The notes under the pieces: generated by a model
The model's input: only the letters and a program-made list of their open reading frames with translations
Databases searched by the model: none
Told to the model about the DNA's origin: nothing
Shown here: piece by piece, positions 38,856 to 47,809 of the stretch
Numbering within the stretch: the first letter of the stretch is position 1
Layout: the number at the start of each line of letters is the position of its first letter
Made by a program: the position numbers and the translations under genes
From: a virus
Strand: one strand, 5' to 3'
IMG/VR virus record: IMGVR_UViG_3300018080_000180
Location: 1 to 64,000 of that record
Length of the DNA stretch: 64,000 nucleotides

Positions 38856-39542
38856 TTACCTCGAATACCCGAATGAGTCGGCCGGATACACTCTGGCTTC
38901 CTCTTGAATTGGGGTTCTTCCGATCCGCGCCTGCTGGCCTCGGTTCAGCTGGTTGCGTATCTGCCGGCAAACGCGCTCGATGATCACTTCGTCGCTGCCA
39001 TCATCGCCATACTCTTCCGACCGAAGCATGGCGATAACTGCCTTCCGCATGCGCCAGTGGACATGCTGTGGCAACGTGAGCTGAATGTTGATGTCGGTTA
39101 ACGGGGTCGCCTGAATGTAGTATTCAAGGTAATACTTAGTTGTCGTTGAGCCGGGATTGAACGGAAACTCTACAGTGGCAAGCTGCCCATTGTCGGGAAT
39201 TGCATCCCGAGTGTTAACACCAACCTGATAAAATCCCCGGCCATTGAAATAATAGTTCTTACTCCAAGGCCGGGGCAGTGAACGAGAATCGATGCTCGGA
39301 GGTGACTCGGCAAAAACCGCCTTGACCCTTCTGCAGTTCGCGGGACAGTCATACTGGTGTATGTTGTTCTGCGTCACGAGGTAGGGCGGCATCCCGGTAG
39401 AGGGATTAATGTACGTTGTCTGCATGGTATCCTGCTCGTACACGATGGTCTGGATCTCATCGAGAACATTCAGGATCTGCTCCAACGTGTAGTTGCCTAC
39501 CCGCCTGCGGATCATCTCACAGTTATACCGAGTCGATGGCAT
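38856..39542 (-). CDS. Head-tail connector (P22 gp4 / T7 gp11-like)
   Basis: 228 residues. The N-terminus 'MIRRRVGNYTLEQILNVLDE' and the C-terminal helices 'HWRMRKAVIAMLRSEEYG' and 'RVCRQIRNQLNRGQQ' flank a beta-rich insert. This is the layout of the adaptor ring that joins portal and nozzle. Gene order (capsid, unknown, connector, nozzle) supports the call. Confidence 0.6.
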   Translation of the reverse strand: MPSTRYNCEMIRRRVGNYTLEQILNVLDEIQTIVYEQDTMQTTYINPSTGMPPYLVTQNNIHQYDCPANCRRVKAVFAESPPSIDSRSLPRPWSKNYYFNGRGFYQVGVNTRDAIPDNGQLATVEFPFNPGSTTTKYYLEYYIQATPLTDINIQLTLPQHVHWRMRKAVIAMLRSEEYGDDGSDEVIIERVCRQIRNQLNRGQQARIGRTPIQEEARVYPADSFGYSR

Positions 39543-39543
39543 G

Positions 39544-40341
39544 TTAGGCCGTCACTTTCTCCGGTTCGGTCTTGTTGCCGGTTGCTTCGAGAATCGAGTC
39601 AATGACGATAACCTTCGTCGCCTTCGGGTCGAGCTCTATCCCATATTCGTCACGGGCAACCTTTTTGAGCTTCTGGAATTCCATGACCTCAAGAGCCTCG
39701 CGACTGTAATGGGTGTTCAACTCGTTGGACTTGGCGGCTATTGCCTTCTCTTTCTCGCGCAGAAGTTTCTCGCGACGAGCAAGCTCCTGTTCCTTCTTGT
39801 GAAGGTCCATTGACTTCTGCGTAAGATTGAGATTGAGCTTGCTGTCCTCGCTATGAATGGGAACCGGAGCACGCTGCTCACTGACCGTTTCAAAACGATT
39901 GCGATGCATGTCTTCGCGTCGACGATCGTTGAATTCCTTCCATTCGGTCGAAAGGCCTTCTTCGATTTTCTTCGCGAGCACCTCTACCTCGGCCCTGATA
40001 ACCTCGTCGTCGATTTCCCAGAGGCCGTCGTAAAAGTGATGCGCGAGAACAATGAGGTTGTGTCTGGTCTTCGGAACATATGAGAAGTAAAGCCCGAGGG
40101 GGCTCTTCTGCCACTGGGCACATCCGGGCTCCCGATAGGTGATCGTGGGAACACCACGCTCTTTACGAATGATCGCATCCTCGAACCCATGTGACTTCGA
40201 GTTCGGCGTATTCGCTCTGCTGCTGTTCCAGTTCAGCTTGATGAGGGTGAACGGATTGCCATAAGCATCCGGAATGCCCTTAGCAAGCTCGATCCACTCG
40301 TCGGTCGGGTGCTGCTTTGTTGCTCCGTATACGATTACCAT
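39544..40341 (-). CDS. Unknown head-associated protein with C-terminal HeH/LEM-like domain
   Basis: 265 residues. The N-terminal half is alpha/beta ('VIVYGATKQHPTDEWIELAK'); residues about 170-215 are a charged coiled coil; the end 'LKKVARDEYGIELDPKATKV' fits the small HeH/LEM extension domain seen in several phage proteins. It lies between capsid and connector. Function unknown; it may bind DNA or a partner through the terminal domain. Confidence 0.5.
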   Translation of the reverse strand: MVIVYGATKQHPTDEWIELAKGIPDAYGNPFTLIKLNWNSSRANTPNSKSHGFEDAIIRKERGVPTITYREPGCAQWQKSPLGLYFSYVPKTRHNLIVLAHHFYDGLWEIDDEVIRAEVEVLAKKIEEGLSTEWKEFNDRRREDMHRNRFETVSEQRAPVPIHSEDSKLNLNLTQKSMDLHKKEQELARREKLLREKEKAIAAKSNELNTHYSREALEVMEFQKLKKVARDEYGIELDPKATKVIVIDSILEATGNKTEPEKVTA

Positions 40342-40382
40342 AATGAACCTTTCGTCAAATAAGTGACAATAGAAAAAAAGGA

Positions 40383-40523
40383 CTACCGTCCCGGGAACTC
40401 AGTCAGCGGATAAATGCTATCCCGTTTGCCCTTTTTCTTGGGCTTCGTTTTCTTGAGGATAGTACGGCTGTATGTTGGCTCCCCGACGGCAGGCTTGTTA
40501 ACAACCTTTCCCTGAACTATCAT
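40383..40523 (-). CDS. Small basic protein, 46 aa
   Basis: GGAG lies six bases before the ATG. The product is Lys-rich in its middle (KKTKPKKKGKRDS) and ends YPLTEFPGR. It follows the capsid gene and its hairpin. A basic peptide of this size may be a capsid-interior or head-completion component; this is a guess from location and charge. Confidence 0.55.
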   Translation of the reverse strand: MIVQGKVVNKPAVGEPTYSRTILKKTKPKKKGKRDSIYPLTEFPGR

Positions 40524-40545
40524 GATTCACTCCATTGGAATGAAA

Positions 40546-40567
40546 GGGAGGGGTGTTACCCCCTCCC
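40546..40567 (-). terminator. GC-rich hairpin behind the capsid gene
   Basis: GGGAGGGG and CCCCTCCC pair perfectly around a six-base loop. Only a weak TTTCATT follows, so it is a leaky terminator or an mRNA-stabilising structure for the abundant capsid message. Confidence 0.55.
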
Positions 40568-40573
40568 AGTCGT

Positions 40574-41830
40574 TCAGTCGACCGGAGGTGCCGCAAACGG
40601 CACAACGATCGAGCCCTGCTGCTGGAGAGTGGTGCTTCCAGCATTCTCGCCGACATCGTATCCGACCTGCTTGATTCCGCAGCTGCAGAATACGCCCGAG
40701 CCGAAGTACTTGTCGTACTGCTGGTATTCCCATTCCCAGTGGAAACCCTCGGGCATCCACTCGCACAGCGCGGCCTGACCGACAAGGAAGCCGACCTGAC
40801 GCGCTGCAGCGGTCTTGTCCCGGGGATCCGAGGAGCCGTCATCCGCATTACCCATCCCCCGGTAGAGGGCGGTAAGCGAAGCGCCACCGGTCGCTCCGGT
40901 GGCGGTTCCGCCAACGGTGAGCGTGGGATAGCGGGGATCTTCGATGAAACGGATGCAGCCCAGCTGGCCGAGGAATCCCGGATACATGAACCGGATTTCC
41001 TGCGAGAAGGCCTGAGCATCACGCCAGATCGGACCAAGGGCGCCAACCTGCGTGGGGTGCTTCAGCCATGTGGCCTGCGGGGAAGGAATGAAGAACAGGT
41101 ATCCCTCGGTGCCGTCCTCGAACATGATCCGACGGATCAGGCTCTCGGTGCTCGCCCACTCTTCAAGACGCTGGAAGAAACGCACGCTGGCTGCAGCGTT
41201 GGTCCCGGTCCCTGCGGTATTAAGCGCGTTGACCAGAGTCTGCGTCCATGTCGCGTAGCTTGCGTTGTAGACGGGCTGCTGAGCATTGCTCAGGCCGGGG
41301 ATGTACCAGTTCGGGGACCACGACGGGTTCAGGAAGTGCGGTGCGGTTGCAAGGTTCTCCGACGCGCCTTCGAGAAGAGCCTGACGCCGCATCTTGCCGA
41401 AGTACTGCTTGAAGTACCGGCCCAGAAGCGGGACACGCTGCTCGAAGAGCTTGTAGGGGAACTTGTCACGGGCATAGATACCATACGCCTGATTGGTTGT
41501 CGCATGGCTGATGTCCGTGTACTGCATCTTGAAGAACTTGGTCGTGATGTCTTCTTCGTTCAGGCGCTGGTCGCCGTTGGCGCCGAGGGTCGGGGCCTCG
41601 TAGAGATCCTTGACCATCGGAACCTTGACCGTGCGGCCTTCGTCTGCCTTGGCGTCGAGCTTCAGGTAGATGGCATTCGGCAGCGCCGGAGCATCTTCGC
41701 CTACGGAGTAGACGTAGTCGTCTGACAGCTTGTCGAACACTTCCTGAGGAAGCGCCTCTTTTTTGAGATCGGTGAGAAAAATCTCGATCTGCAGTTCAGG
41801 ATCGAGAACACCGGGAGTATTAATCGCCAC
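40574..41830 (-). CDS. Major capsid protein (HK97 fold)
   Basis: 418 residues. 'KVPMVKDLYEAPTLGANGDQ', 'FFKMQYTDISHATTNQAYGI', 'PYKLFEQRVPLLGRYFKQYF' and a C-terminal half with 'RFMYPGFLGQLGCIRFIEDP' match the E-loop, spine helix and A-domain order of HK97-type capsid proteins of N4/P22-like phages. The scaffold gene stands directly upstream and the portal before that. It forms the icosahedral shell. Confidence 0.8.
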   Translation of the reverse strand: MAINTPGVLDPELQIEIFLTDLKKEALPQEVFDKLSDDYVYSVGEDAPALPNAIYLKLDAKADEGRTVKVPMVKDLYEAPTLGANGDQRLNEEDITTKFFKMQYTDISHATTNQAYGIYARDKFPYKLFEQRVPLLGRYFKQYFGKMRRQALLEGASENLATAPHFLNPSWSPNWYIPGLSNAQQPVYNASYATWTQTLVNALNTAGTGTNAAASVRFFQRLEEWASTESLIRRIMFEDGTEGYLFFIPSPQATWLKHPTQVGALGPIWRDAQAFSQEIRFMYPGFLGQLGCIRFIEDPRYPTLTVGGTATGATGGASLTALYRGMGNADDGSSDPRDKTAAARQVGFLVGQAALCEWMPEGFHWEWEYQQYDKYFGSGVFCSCGIKQVGYDVGENAGSTTLQQQGSIVVPFAAPPVD

Positions 41831-41854
41831 GGTGCGGTCCTTTCTTGGATGTGG

Positions 41855-43222
41855 TCACCGCTTCTTCGCTCCGATACCAAACCTGTTCCGAAGAGCATTG
41901 AACTCATCGGACAGATCTTTATTGTTATCGAACCTCGTGACGTTCTGGGCACGCATCTTCGTAAGCTCACGAAGACGGCCGGCAGCCTCCTCATTGGACT
42001 GCGACGTGATGTCCTTCGGGGGTTGACCGTGAACGCCACTTGGAGGAACGGCGACCGATTCTTCTTGGTCGCGTCGGACTTTATCCTGCAGAGACTGTGA
42101 CTCCGCCGGAGAGGGGTGCTTCGACGGAGGCGTTGACCCTTCAACAGGGACGCCCCAGATCTGCTGCTGTTCCTTTATGAGATCCGCCACTGAATCGTAG
42201 CGAAGCTCAGGATACCCCTGTGTAAAATCGGCGAACCGATTGGCGAGAGGTTTGATCCGGTTGAAGGCCTCCATATCGGATTTCGGCAACCGGCTCAGAT
42301 AATCGTTATCCTTTCGGATAATGGCATCGTTGATGGCAGCAATATCAACAGAAGTGTTGATCTTGGCAGTGGTCATGTGCTCCCGGATCTTACCCCAGAA
42401 GCTATCCCACGCTTTCTGCTTCTCGCCTTTGCTCAGATTATCAACGTGCTCGAAAGCGGTCGCTGCCTTCTGCTCAACGTCGGAGATCTTTTTCCGGAGA
42501 CCGGCATTGACTTTGGCCACCTTGGCTGCGTACTCGCCCATTTCGATCATGTACTTGTTCGCAGCCGTCTGGTAGTCATCATCAAAAAGGCCACCTTCGA
42601 AGTCATCAGGCTTCGGTGCTTTCGGCGGCTCACCAACATCGACGTCGGATACGCCGGAGTCGGTCGGTGATTCAGGCGGTTTCCCGGTCTTGATCTGCTT
42701 GTGAAGGTTCTGAAGTTGCTGCTCCAGATCCTTCTTCTGCTGACCGAGCTTTCCGCCACTCTCGTTCAATCTGTCAATCTGCTTACGGAGGTCGCCGACA
42801 TCCGATAGCAGCTTACGGTGAGCCTCCTCCATTGCTTCCTTGGAACCATAGCCGAGGAAATTATCCGAGGACGAACCTTCGGGTGGCTTCTCCGTCGGGG
42901 GTTCACTTCCCTTTGGCGGCGTGGCATCGGGGATCTCGGTCTTTCCGGGCTGCGAAGGCGGATTGGATTCTCCCGGGGGAGTGCTTCCTTCCGAATGCTG
43001 CCCTTCTGCGGGAGGAGCACCCTCCGGCGGCTTCTCTCCTGCAGGCGGATTGTCTGAGATCATCCCGGTGCGAATGTCGCTTCCGGGTGCGGCTGCAACG
43101 AATTTCATGAACTCATCGCGTTCGTCGCCTTTCTTGGGAACCTCGATCTCGTTAGAACGAATCTTCCCGAGTATCTCGGCCTGCGAAAGGTCTTTGATTT
43201 TGACAAGTGTGTCATTAGGCAT
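41855..43222 (-). CDS. Capsid scaffolding protein
   Basis: 455 residues, very polar. Residues 50-135 are Pro/Glu/Gly/Ser-rich and disordered; about 140-190 are a coiled coil ('LRKQIDRLNESGGKLGQQKK'); helical stretches follow, and the C-terminus is basic ('FNALRNRFGIGAKKR'), as needed to bind the capsid protein. The position between portal and capsid genes is the classical one. Confidence 0.75.
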   Translation of the reverse strand: MPNDTLVKIKDLSQAEILGKIRSNEIEVPKKGDERDEFMKFVAAAPGSDIRTGMISDNPPAGEKPPEGAPPAEGQHSEGSTPPGESNPPSQPGKTEIPDATPPKGSEPPTEKPPEGSSSDNFLGYGSKEAMEEAHRKLLSDVGDLRKQIDRLNESGGKLGQQKKDLEQQLQNLHKQIKTGKPPESPTDSGVSDVDVGEPPKAPKPDDFEGGLFDDDYQTAANKYMIEMGEYAAKVAKVNAGLRKKISDVEQKAATAFEHVDNLSKGEKQKAWDSFWGKIREHMTTAKINTSVDIAAINDAIIRKDNDYLSRLPKSDMEAFNRIKPLANRFADFTQGYPELRYDSVADLIKEQQQIWGVPVEGSTPPSKHPSPAESQSLQDKVRRDQEESVAVPPSGVHGQPPKDITSQSNEEAAGRLRELTKMRAQNVTRFDNNKDLSDEFNALRNRFGIGAKKR

Positions 43223-43268
43223 ATTGGTTTCTCCTCAGATCAGAACGCATCTTGATCGTGGAAAAGGT

Positions 43269-43511
43269 TTAGCTCTGGATCTGCGGCTTTGAGCTGCCGG
43301 CCGCAGGGAAGTTGTTCAGGTTCTCACCCTTGCCTGCGAGGTTCACGCCTGCGCGTGCCCGGCTCGCCGGCCCGGATGTCTGCTTGCCACCCGAGGGTGG
43401 GGACTTGCTGCCAGTTGCCGTGTTGCAAGGCTCGCCACCGGCACCCGCCGAAGCACTCCCCGAACCCGACACAGGCATGTTCTTCTTCTCGAACGTGGAC
43501 TTACCGTTCAT
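43269..43511 (-). CDS. Low-complexity 80-aa protein
   Basis: Ser/Gly/Ala/Pro make up most of the sequence. The stop and start regions overlap neighbours by four bases (ATGA with the portal). No fold can be predicted. Position between portal and scaffold suggests a minor head protein. Confidence 0.5.
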   Translation of the reverse strand: MNGKSTFEKKNMPVSGSGSASAGAGGEPCNTATGSKSPPSGGKQTSGPASRARAGVNLAGKGENLNNFPAAGSSKPQIQS

Positions 43512-45607
43512 ACGGCTGCCTCCTGTGGTTGAGTTTGCATTTTTTCGATAAAGTTACCACCCTGAAGCATATTGTCACCCTCCTGCTGGGGAGTGCCTGC
43601 TCCTATTTCTGCCTGTGATGGACTGCCTGCTGAAAATTGCTGCGGGATCTGCTCCTGACCACTTCCGCCCATGGCGCTCTGCTGGCCCTCTTCCTGAGCT
43701 GCCTGCCCAAGACCAATGAGCTTGTTGCGCAACATGAGCACGTTGATCGACGTCTGGTAGCCAGCCTCCATCTTCAGTAGACCAACAGCCTTGCGTATCT
43801 CTTCTTTCTGCTCATCAGGAATCTCTTGGGTTTCAAGAATGGCGCCGGTCATGATGAGACGCAGCAGCCGGTCCTGAGGGTCGGTAAGCACCTGCAGGGT
43901 CTCGGCATAATTTGACCGCAGCTCTGTTCTCAGGTTGATGCCACTGGTCGAAGGAACCAGCACAACCTTCATCATTGGAAGAATACTGATATCATCGAGA
44001 ACAAAGGTGTTTCCATACGAGTCGACAACCCGCTCGTTGATCACAAAGCCGTTGCTGTTCCCAGCGCCGGCAAACTCACGAGGAATCCCTGCGTAGGTGA
44101 TCTTCGACTGGCGAGCATAGGCCAGAGCCTTCTCGCGCTTGTGGGTCTCCCAGAGCTTGGCGTACCATTTCTGCCCCACGAGACCCATCTCGACCTTGTG
44201 ACGGTACAGGATCCCGGTCTCCTGATTTGACTCTGTACGGGCGTCCATGGCCGCAGGAACGAGCGACAGGCGGTCTGCGAGGTCATACCGCCGGCCGATC
44301 TGATTGACCAGATCAGGACGTGCGCTTGCCCCGGGAAGCTCGATAATTCCACCGTTCGGCAGATCCTTGGTCGAACCCTCGTCGAGCCAGATACGAGCTG
44401 CGGGGTCATTCCACCCCTGCTCGATCTCCAGCTCCTTCTGGGAGTCACCGCCAGTCAGGGCACGATCGAGAGCAAAGGCACCCTTTGCCGACCGGGCCTG
44501 AATGTCATCAACGTACATCTCGCCGCGATTGATCGACAGCTGAATGTCATACAGTCTATCAATGACACCCTGATACTGGGAATGAAACTTGAGCCCGAGC
44601 GGATAGATGTTGCAGTTGTTGGTCTGAACCTTGTCCTTGCCCTTGGCGAGGAAAAGCTCCGAGTCGATGGTGGGAACAATCGCTTCGTAAAACTTGATCA
44701 CCCTCTTACGCTTGGTCCACGTAATGTCAAAATTCGGATCAAGTCCTACCTGCTGAATATACCGCTGCTTCGCCTCGCGGTCCTGCTCCGAACCGTTTTT
44801 GAATCCGGTGTCAGGAAAATTGCAGTGGTTCTTGATGTCGTATTCCCAGTCTTCGACTTCCTCTTTTGTAAAGTGGAAGCCGAGAACGCGATGGCGGTCC
44901 CCCCACTTGTGCTCAGTCTCTCGATAGTTCGGGATGTTGGTCGTATTCTGACCGTAATCAACGCCCTCAACCTCTTCGCGCTCTTTGAGCTGCTTCAGAT
45001 AAGATGAGGTGTGTGGGAATTTCTCGGCTATCTCGTAGGCAAAGAGCATCTCTTCTTCGAAATAGCACTTGATGTCGTTGATGTCAGAGGTTTTCCATGC
45101 AGGGTCAAGGAAGATGCAGAGCGGGTTGGGTGACTCCCACGCGCAGTTACCGAAGTCACTGAAGCGATCGGATATCATCATGCGCTCGTAGCCGACCTGT
45201 ATGAAGCAGTCTCGAAGCGCCAGCTGCTCCGGAGTTTCCCAGCCAAGATTGTACTTGTCAGAATAGTACATATCCTGCAGCTTCAGAGCGAGGCTGTCGA
45301 GCTTGCCTATCATAGGCATGTACTTGATGTCGAACGGATTACTCAGGAAGGATCCGCATAAGGTCTCAACCTTCCATGCAGATATGTTGAAGGTCGGAGG
45401 ACGGCGCCCCTGATTGCGCAGCTTCTCGACAGCATACGATGGCCACTGGCCAAAGTTGATCCCCCAGTACATACGGGAGTTGCGGATAAGGCGCTTCATA
45501 TCCGGCTCCCAGTAATCCTGAAACCGCTCAAACTGGCGCTGAATAAATCCAGCCCTGCGAAGGCGAGTCTCGTCCCGGGGAGATGCTATGCTTTTATACG
45601 CTGGCAT
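43508..45607 (-). CDS. Portal protein (P22-like)
   Basis: 699 residues. 'RDYWEPDMKRL'-type start (FQDYWEPDMKRLIRNSRMYW), 'RRPPTFNISAWKVETLCGSF', 'FGNCAWESPNPLCIFLDPAW', a central basic region with 'KRKRVIKFYEAIVP', and 'IDRLYDIQLSINRGE' fit P22-type portals. The C-terminal 80 residues are Gln/Gly-rich ('SAMGGSGQEQIPQQF') and may form the barrel. It makes the dodecameric DNA channel. Confidence 0.75.
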   Translation of the reverse strand: MPAYKSIASPRDETRLRRAGFIQRQFERFQDYWEPDMKRLIRNSRMYWGINFGQWPSYAVEKLRNQGRRPPTFNISAWKVETLCGSFLSNPFDIKYMPMIGKLDSLALKLQDMYYSDKYNLGWETPEQLALRDCFIQVGYERMMISDRFSDFGNCAWESPNPLCIFLDPAWKTSDINDIKCYFEEEMLFAYEIAEKFPHTSSYLKQLKEREEVEGVDYGQNTTNIPNYRETEHKWGDRHRVLGFHFTKEEVEDWEYDIKNHCNFPDTGFKNGSEQDREAKQRYIQQVGLDPNFDITWTKRKRVIKFYEAIVPTIDSELFLAKGKDKVQTNNCNIYPLGLKFHSQYQGVIDRLYDIQLSINRGEMYVDDIQARSAKGAFALDRALTGGDSQKELEIEQGWNDPAARIWLDEGSTKDLPNGGIIELPGASARPDLVNQIGRRYDLADRLSLVPAAMDARTESNQETGILYRHKVEMGLVGQKWYAKLWETHKREKALAYARQSKITYAGIPREFAGAGNSNGFVINERVVDSYGNTFVLDDISILPMMKVVLVPSTSGINLRTELRSNYAETLQVLTDPQDRLLRLIMTGAILETQEIPDEQKEEIRKAVGLLKMEAGYQTSINVLMLRNKLIGLGQAAQEEGQQSAMGGSGQEQIPQQFSAGSPSQAEIGAGTPQQEGDNMLQGGNFIEKMQTQPQEAAV

Positions 45608-45876
45608 TACAGAGTTGTAGCCTTCTCTTCAACCACGCCCTTGAGCGATGTCAGAAACTTGCTGAGATCGGTGAAGGCGACCTCGGGAGACCCGTTCGGG
45701 CACATCGAGTACATCACCTTCTCTTCGCCATCGATGATTTTCTTGCGGATGTTGACGCTCATGTAGACCGACCCGCTTGACTTCTCGTAGGTGGTCGCCG
45801 GAACTGCTCCGAGCTGGCTGTACACCTTTGACTTCGCTGATCGATCCATCGGCATTACTACATTCCCTGCTGCCAT
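45607..45876 (-). CDS. Unknown 89-aa protein upstream of the portal
   Basis: Shares one base with the portal start. It contains 'SGSVYMSVNIRKKIIDGEEKVMYSMC' and 'AFTDLSKFLTSLKGVV', a likely small alpha/beta domain. No family recognised. Late expression follows from its place behind the 46.3-kb promoter. Confidence 0.55.
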   Translation of the reverse strand: MAAGNVVMPMDRSAKSKVYSQLGAVPATTYEKSSGSVYMSVNIRKKIIDGEEKVMYSMCPNGSPEVAFTDLSKFLTSLKGVVEEKATTL

Positions 45877-45877
45877 T

Positions 45878-46162
45878 TTACACCCCTTGCGATGCGGTTA
45901 ATAGACAATCGAATTCGAACTTCCTGTCAAACTTCACCGGCCCTTCCAGTGTTTCGAAAACCGACTGGCCGCCGGGAAGGAAATAGATCTGAATAAACTT
46001 GGTTATCGTAGGACAGGAGGGACAACGCAGTGTCATCTTTTTCCCGGGGTTGTTCTTCAGGGCCTCAATACAGCAGTCCGGGATCCCTACGAGAAATCGG
46101 CTACAGGTGCCTTGGTCTCCACTACCTCTCAGTTTCTCGTTCTCGCACTCTATTCTTGGCAT
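45878..46162 (-). CDS. Cys-rich 94-aa protein behind the small RNA element
   Basis: The ATG at 46162 lies only four bases past the T tract of a terminator and has no ribosome site, so expression would need read-through, or the true start may be internal. Cysteines at about 6, 20, 30, 31, 47 and 50 (IPDCCIEAL, LRCPSC) suggest a zinc site. The C-terminus is beta-rich. It may belong to head genes by position. Confidence 0.5.
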   Translation of the reverse strand: MPRIECENEKLRGSGDQGTCSRFLVGIPDCCIEALKNNPGKKMTLRCPSCPTITKFIQIYFLPGGQSVFETLEGPVKFDRKFEFDCLLTASQGV

Positions 46163-46165
46163 ACA

Positions 46166-46200
46166 TAAAAAAGCCCCGGCAGGGTTACCCCCGCCGAGAC
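46166..46200 (-). terminator. Strong intrinsic terminator
   Basis: GTCTCGGCGGGG and CCCTGCCGGGGC pair over about 11 positions (some G-T) around a short GTAA-like loop and are followed by six T on the minus strand. It ends the small RNA candidate and any transcript from the LicD-like gene. Confidence 0.9.
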
Positions 46201-46279
46201 TTGGCGCAAAAGAGATGTGGAGCTGAGAACGAAAAATGGCGCATCAGGACGAAACCTTCCGGCTTCCCCTTTTGCGCCT
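46166..46279 (-). ncRNA. Candidate phage small RNA, about 114 nt
   Basis: A promoter at 46286-46314 would start RNA near 46279. The first bases form a perfect 10-bp stem with 46203-46212 (GGCGCAAAAG/CTTTTGCGCC), closing a 56-base internal region, and the terminator follows directly. No reading frame of note lies inside. Promoter, 5'-3' closing stem and terminator make a compact independent RNA unit. Possible roles are a regulatory RNA or, because it sits upstream of the late genes, a put-like antitermination leader. Confidence 0.6.
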
Positions 46280-46285
46280 ATAATC

Positions 46286-46314
46286 AGTATACGTATTTAC
46301 TGGCCAAAAATCAA
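46286..46314 (-). promoter_or_regulatory. Sigma70-like promoter before the small RNA and head genes
   Basis: TTGATT (46309-46314) and TATACT (46286-46291) are 17 bases apart in an AT-rich gap. It lacks the ATTGAC-NN-TCAATTG operator of the early promoters, so it belongs to another class. It drives the hairpin RNA and, by read-through, the 94-aa protein, portal, scaffold and capsid. Confidence 0.7.
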
Positions 46315-46333
46315 CCCAATTTTGCGAATTTAG

Positions 46334-47101
46334 CTAAAACGTGGTTTTTGACACTTCCTTGAGCTTCCGGTCCCACTTGGCTTTCCCCTCTGCATGGGCC
46401 TGCTCATAGACTGATTTCCGGCCAAAATCGGCCACACTCTTGAGGTGGACCATATCCGGGGAAATGGCCCCACTCCGGTAATATGACTGCATTTTATCGG
46501 GCTCGGGCTTGTTCCCCTTGACGTTGTACCGCTGGAACTTGTAGGCCCAGCCAATGTAGGTAGTGTCGAGCAGCGTGCCGGCCATGATCGGAACATTAAC
46601 CTTGATCGCCCCATCGATCCCGGGCCACTCGACCATATTGAACAGAGACCTGTCGTCAACGATGTGCTCCGGAACCCCCTTGAACCAGTAGCCGCTCGGA
46701 GGGACGCCAACCTGCCCCGGCTGCATCTCCATCTTCTGGTCGTGGCAGTACCACCGCTTGCCGTTTGCAGGATACCAGAACGACAGGCAGATATGGGCAA
46801 ACTTTTTCTGAGCACCGGAATAGTTGAACCCGCAGTACAGCATATTGCTTTTGTCAACATCGTTCACGATGCCCTTGCTGAGCTTCATCCCCCAGCTGTC
46901 AAACGCTCTCACGATACGCTTCCAGTCTTCGCCATACCGCACGCAGATATCGAAATCGCCATCGGGAATGATGCCATCATTTTTGACAATGCCAAACAGG
47001 CCTCCAAAAGATAGCCAGTATTGGACACCGGCAAACCCGAACACCTCGTTAATCATCTTGACGGTGCGCTCCAACATCGGACTCGGCTTTAGACAACCCA
47101 T
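46334..47101 (-). CDS. LicD-like phosphotransferase / nucleotidyltransferase
   Basis: The ATG at 47101 has GAGG before it and lies directly behind the upstream stop. Residues 20-50 ('YWLSFGGLFGIVKNDGIIPD' and GDFDICV) match the LicD motif GG-LG-R-x-G-IPWDDD, with the Asp residues that bind metal. LicD enzymes transfer phosphocholine or similar phospho-groups to surface glycans. It stands with two sulfotransferases and several glycosyltransferases, so a charged-group modification of a surface glycan is likely. Confidence 0.7.
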   Translation of the reverse strand: MGCLKPSPMLERTVKMINEVFGFAGVQYWLSFGGLFGIVKNDGIIPDGDFDICVRYGEDWKRIVRAFDSWGMKLSKGIVNDVDKSNMLYCGFNYSGAQKKFAHICLSFWYPANGKRWYCHDQKMEMQPGQVGVPPSGYWFKGVPEHIVDDRSLFNMVEWPGIDGAIKVNVPIMAGTLLDTTYIGWAYKFQRYNVKGNKPEPDKMQSYYRSGAISPDMVHLKSVADFGRKSVYEQAHAEGKAKWDRKLKEVSKTTF

Positions 47102-47102
47102 G

Positions 47103-47801
47103 TCATACCTCGCATTTCGTTTTCTTGAGAAGGTCGTCAAACTCCTTCGTATTCAAAGGATCGATACCGACGTACTCAAGGACAGTGTTAAAATAAAGTG
47201 GATCGCTTATCATCCTCTCGAACTTCGCCCTGAACACCCCAACATCTTTGTATTTCCGCGAGAGCTCCAGAGCCATTGGATACTCGTGAATGTACCTGAC
47301 CCTCGGGGATGACATAGCAAAGAGGCGCCCGGAAGACGTGGACCAGCTGGCTCCCTTGCTCCACTTTCGGTGGATGCTGAGCACCCGGGCATTCGGGAAG
47401 ATCTTGAGCCACTCGCCAAGGGTGATGCCGTTGCGTGGATCCTTCCAGCCCCACTGTCCCCCGATCGCCTCCCTTGCGGAGAACGTACACGCTGCCGCCG
47501 CTCTCATCTCAGCTGCATTGGAAAACCTTCCAAGGTCTCCACCGCTGCTCTTCATGATGCTGACGTATTTATCCGCAAGCCTTGCCATGTTTCGGTGGGT
47601 AAGCTCGGTTCCCCACATTGCCTTCTGGATGCCAATGTTGATATCCTTCATGGCCTTTGATTCGTGCCACTTCCGGTCGTCCCTGTTGCCGGCGTCGAAT
47701 CCAACGAACAGGCCGCAGAACCGCAACAGCTTCGTCGCATACGAAGTGCCACCACCGTGCATCCCGCAGATAATAATTGGGCTTGCTTTTTTGAAATTCA
47801 T
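47103..47801 (-). CDS. PAPS-dependent sulfotransferase
   Basis: The start at 47801 has GAGGG five bases upstream (an ATG one codon earlier is possible). 'SPIIICGMHGGGTSYATKLL' is the 5'-phosphosulfate loop; 'WGWKDPRNGITLGEWLKIFP' and 'ARVLSIHRKW' form the 3'-phosphate site. About 232 residues is near the family's usual length. It should transfer sulfate from host PAPS to a sugar. Second of two such genes in this cluster. Confidence 0.75.
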   Translation of the reverse strand: MNFKKASPIIICGMHGGGTSYATKLLRFCGLFVGFDAGNRDDRKWHESKAMKDINIGIQKAMWGTELTHRNMARLADKYVSIMKSSGGDLGRFSNAAEMRAAAACTFSAREAIGGQWGWKDPRNGITLGEWLKIFPNARVLSIHRKWSKGASWSTSSGRLFAMSSPRVRYIHEYPMALELSRKYKDVGVFRAKFERMISDPLYFNTVLEYVGIDPLNTKEFDDLLKKTKCEV

Positions 47802-47809
47802 CATCACCC

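Noticed and set aside
40553-41725. 390-codon plus-strand frame opposite the capsid gene
   Set aside because: Exact mirror of a highly expressed gene with biased codons; composition is not protein-like.
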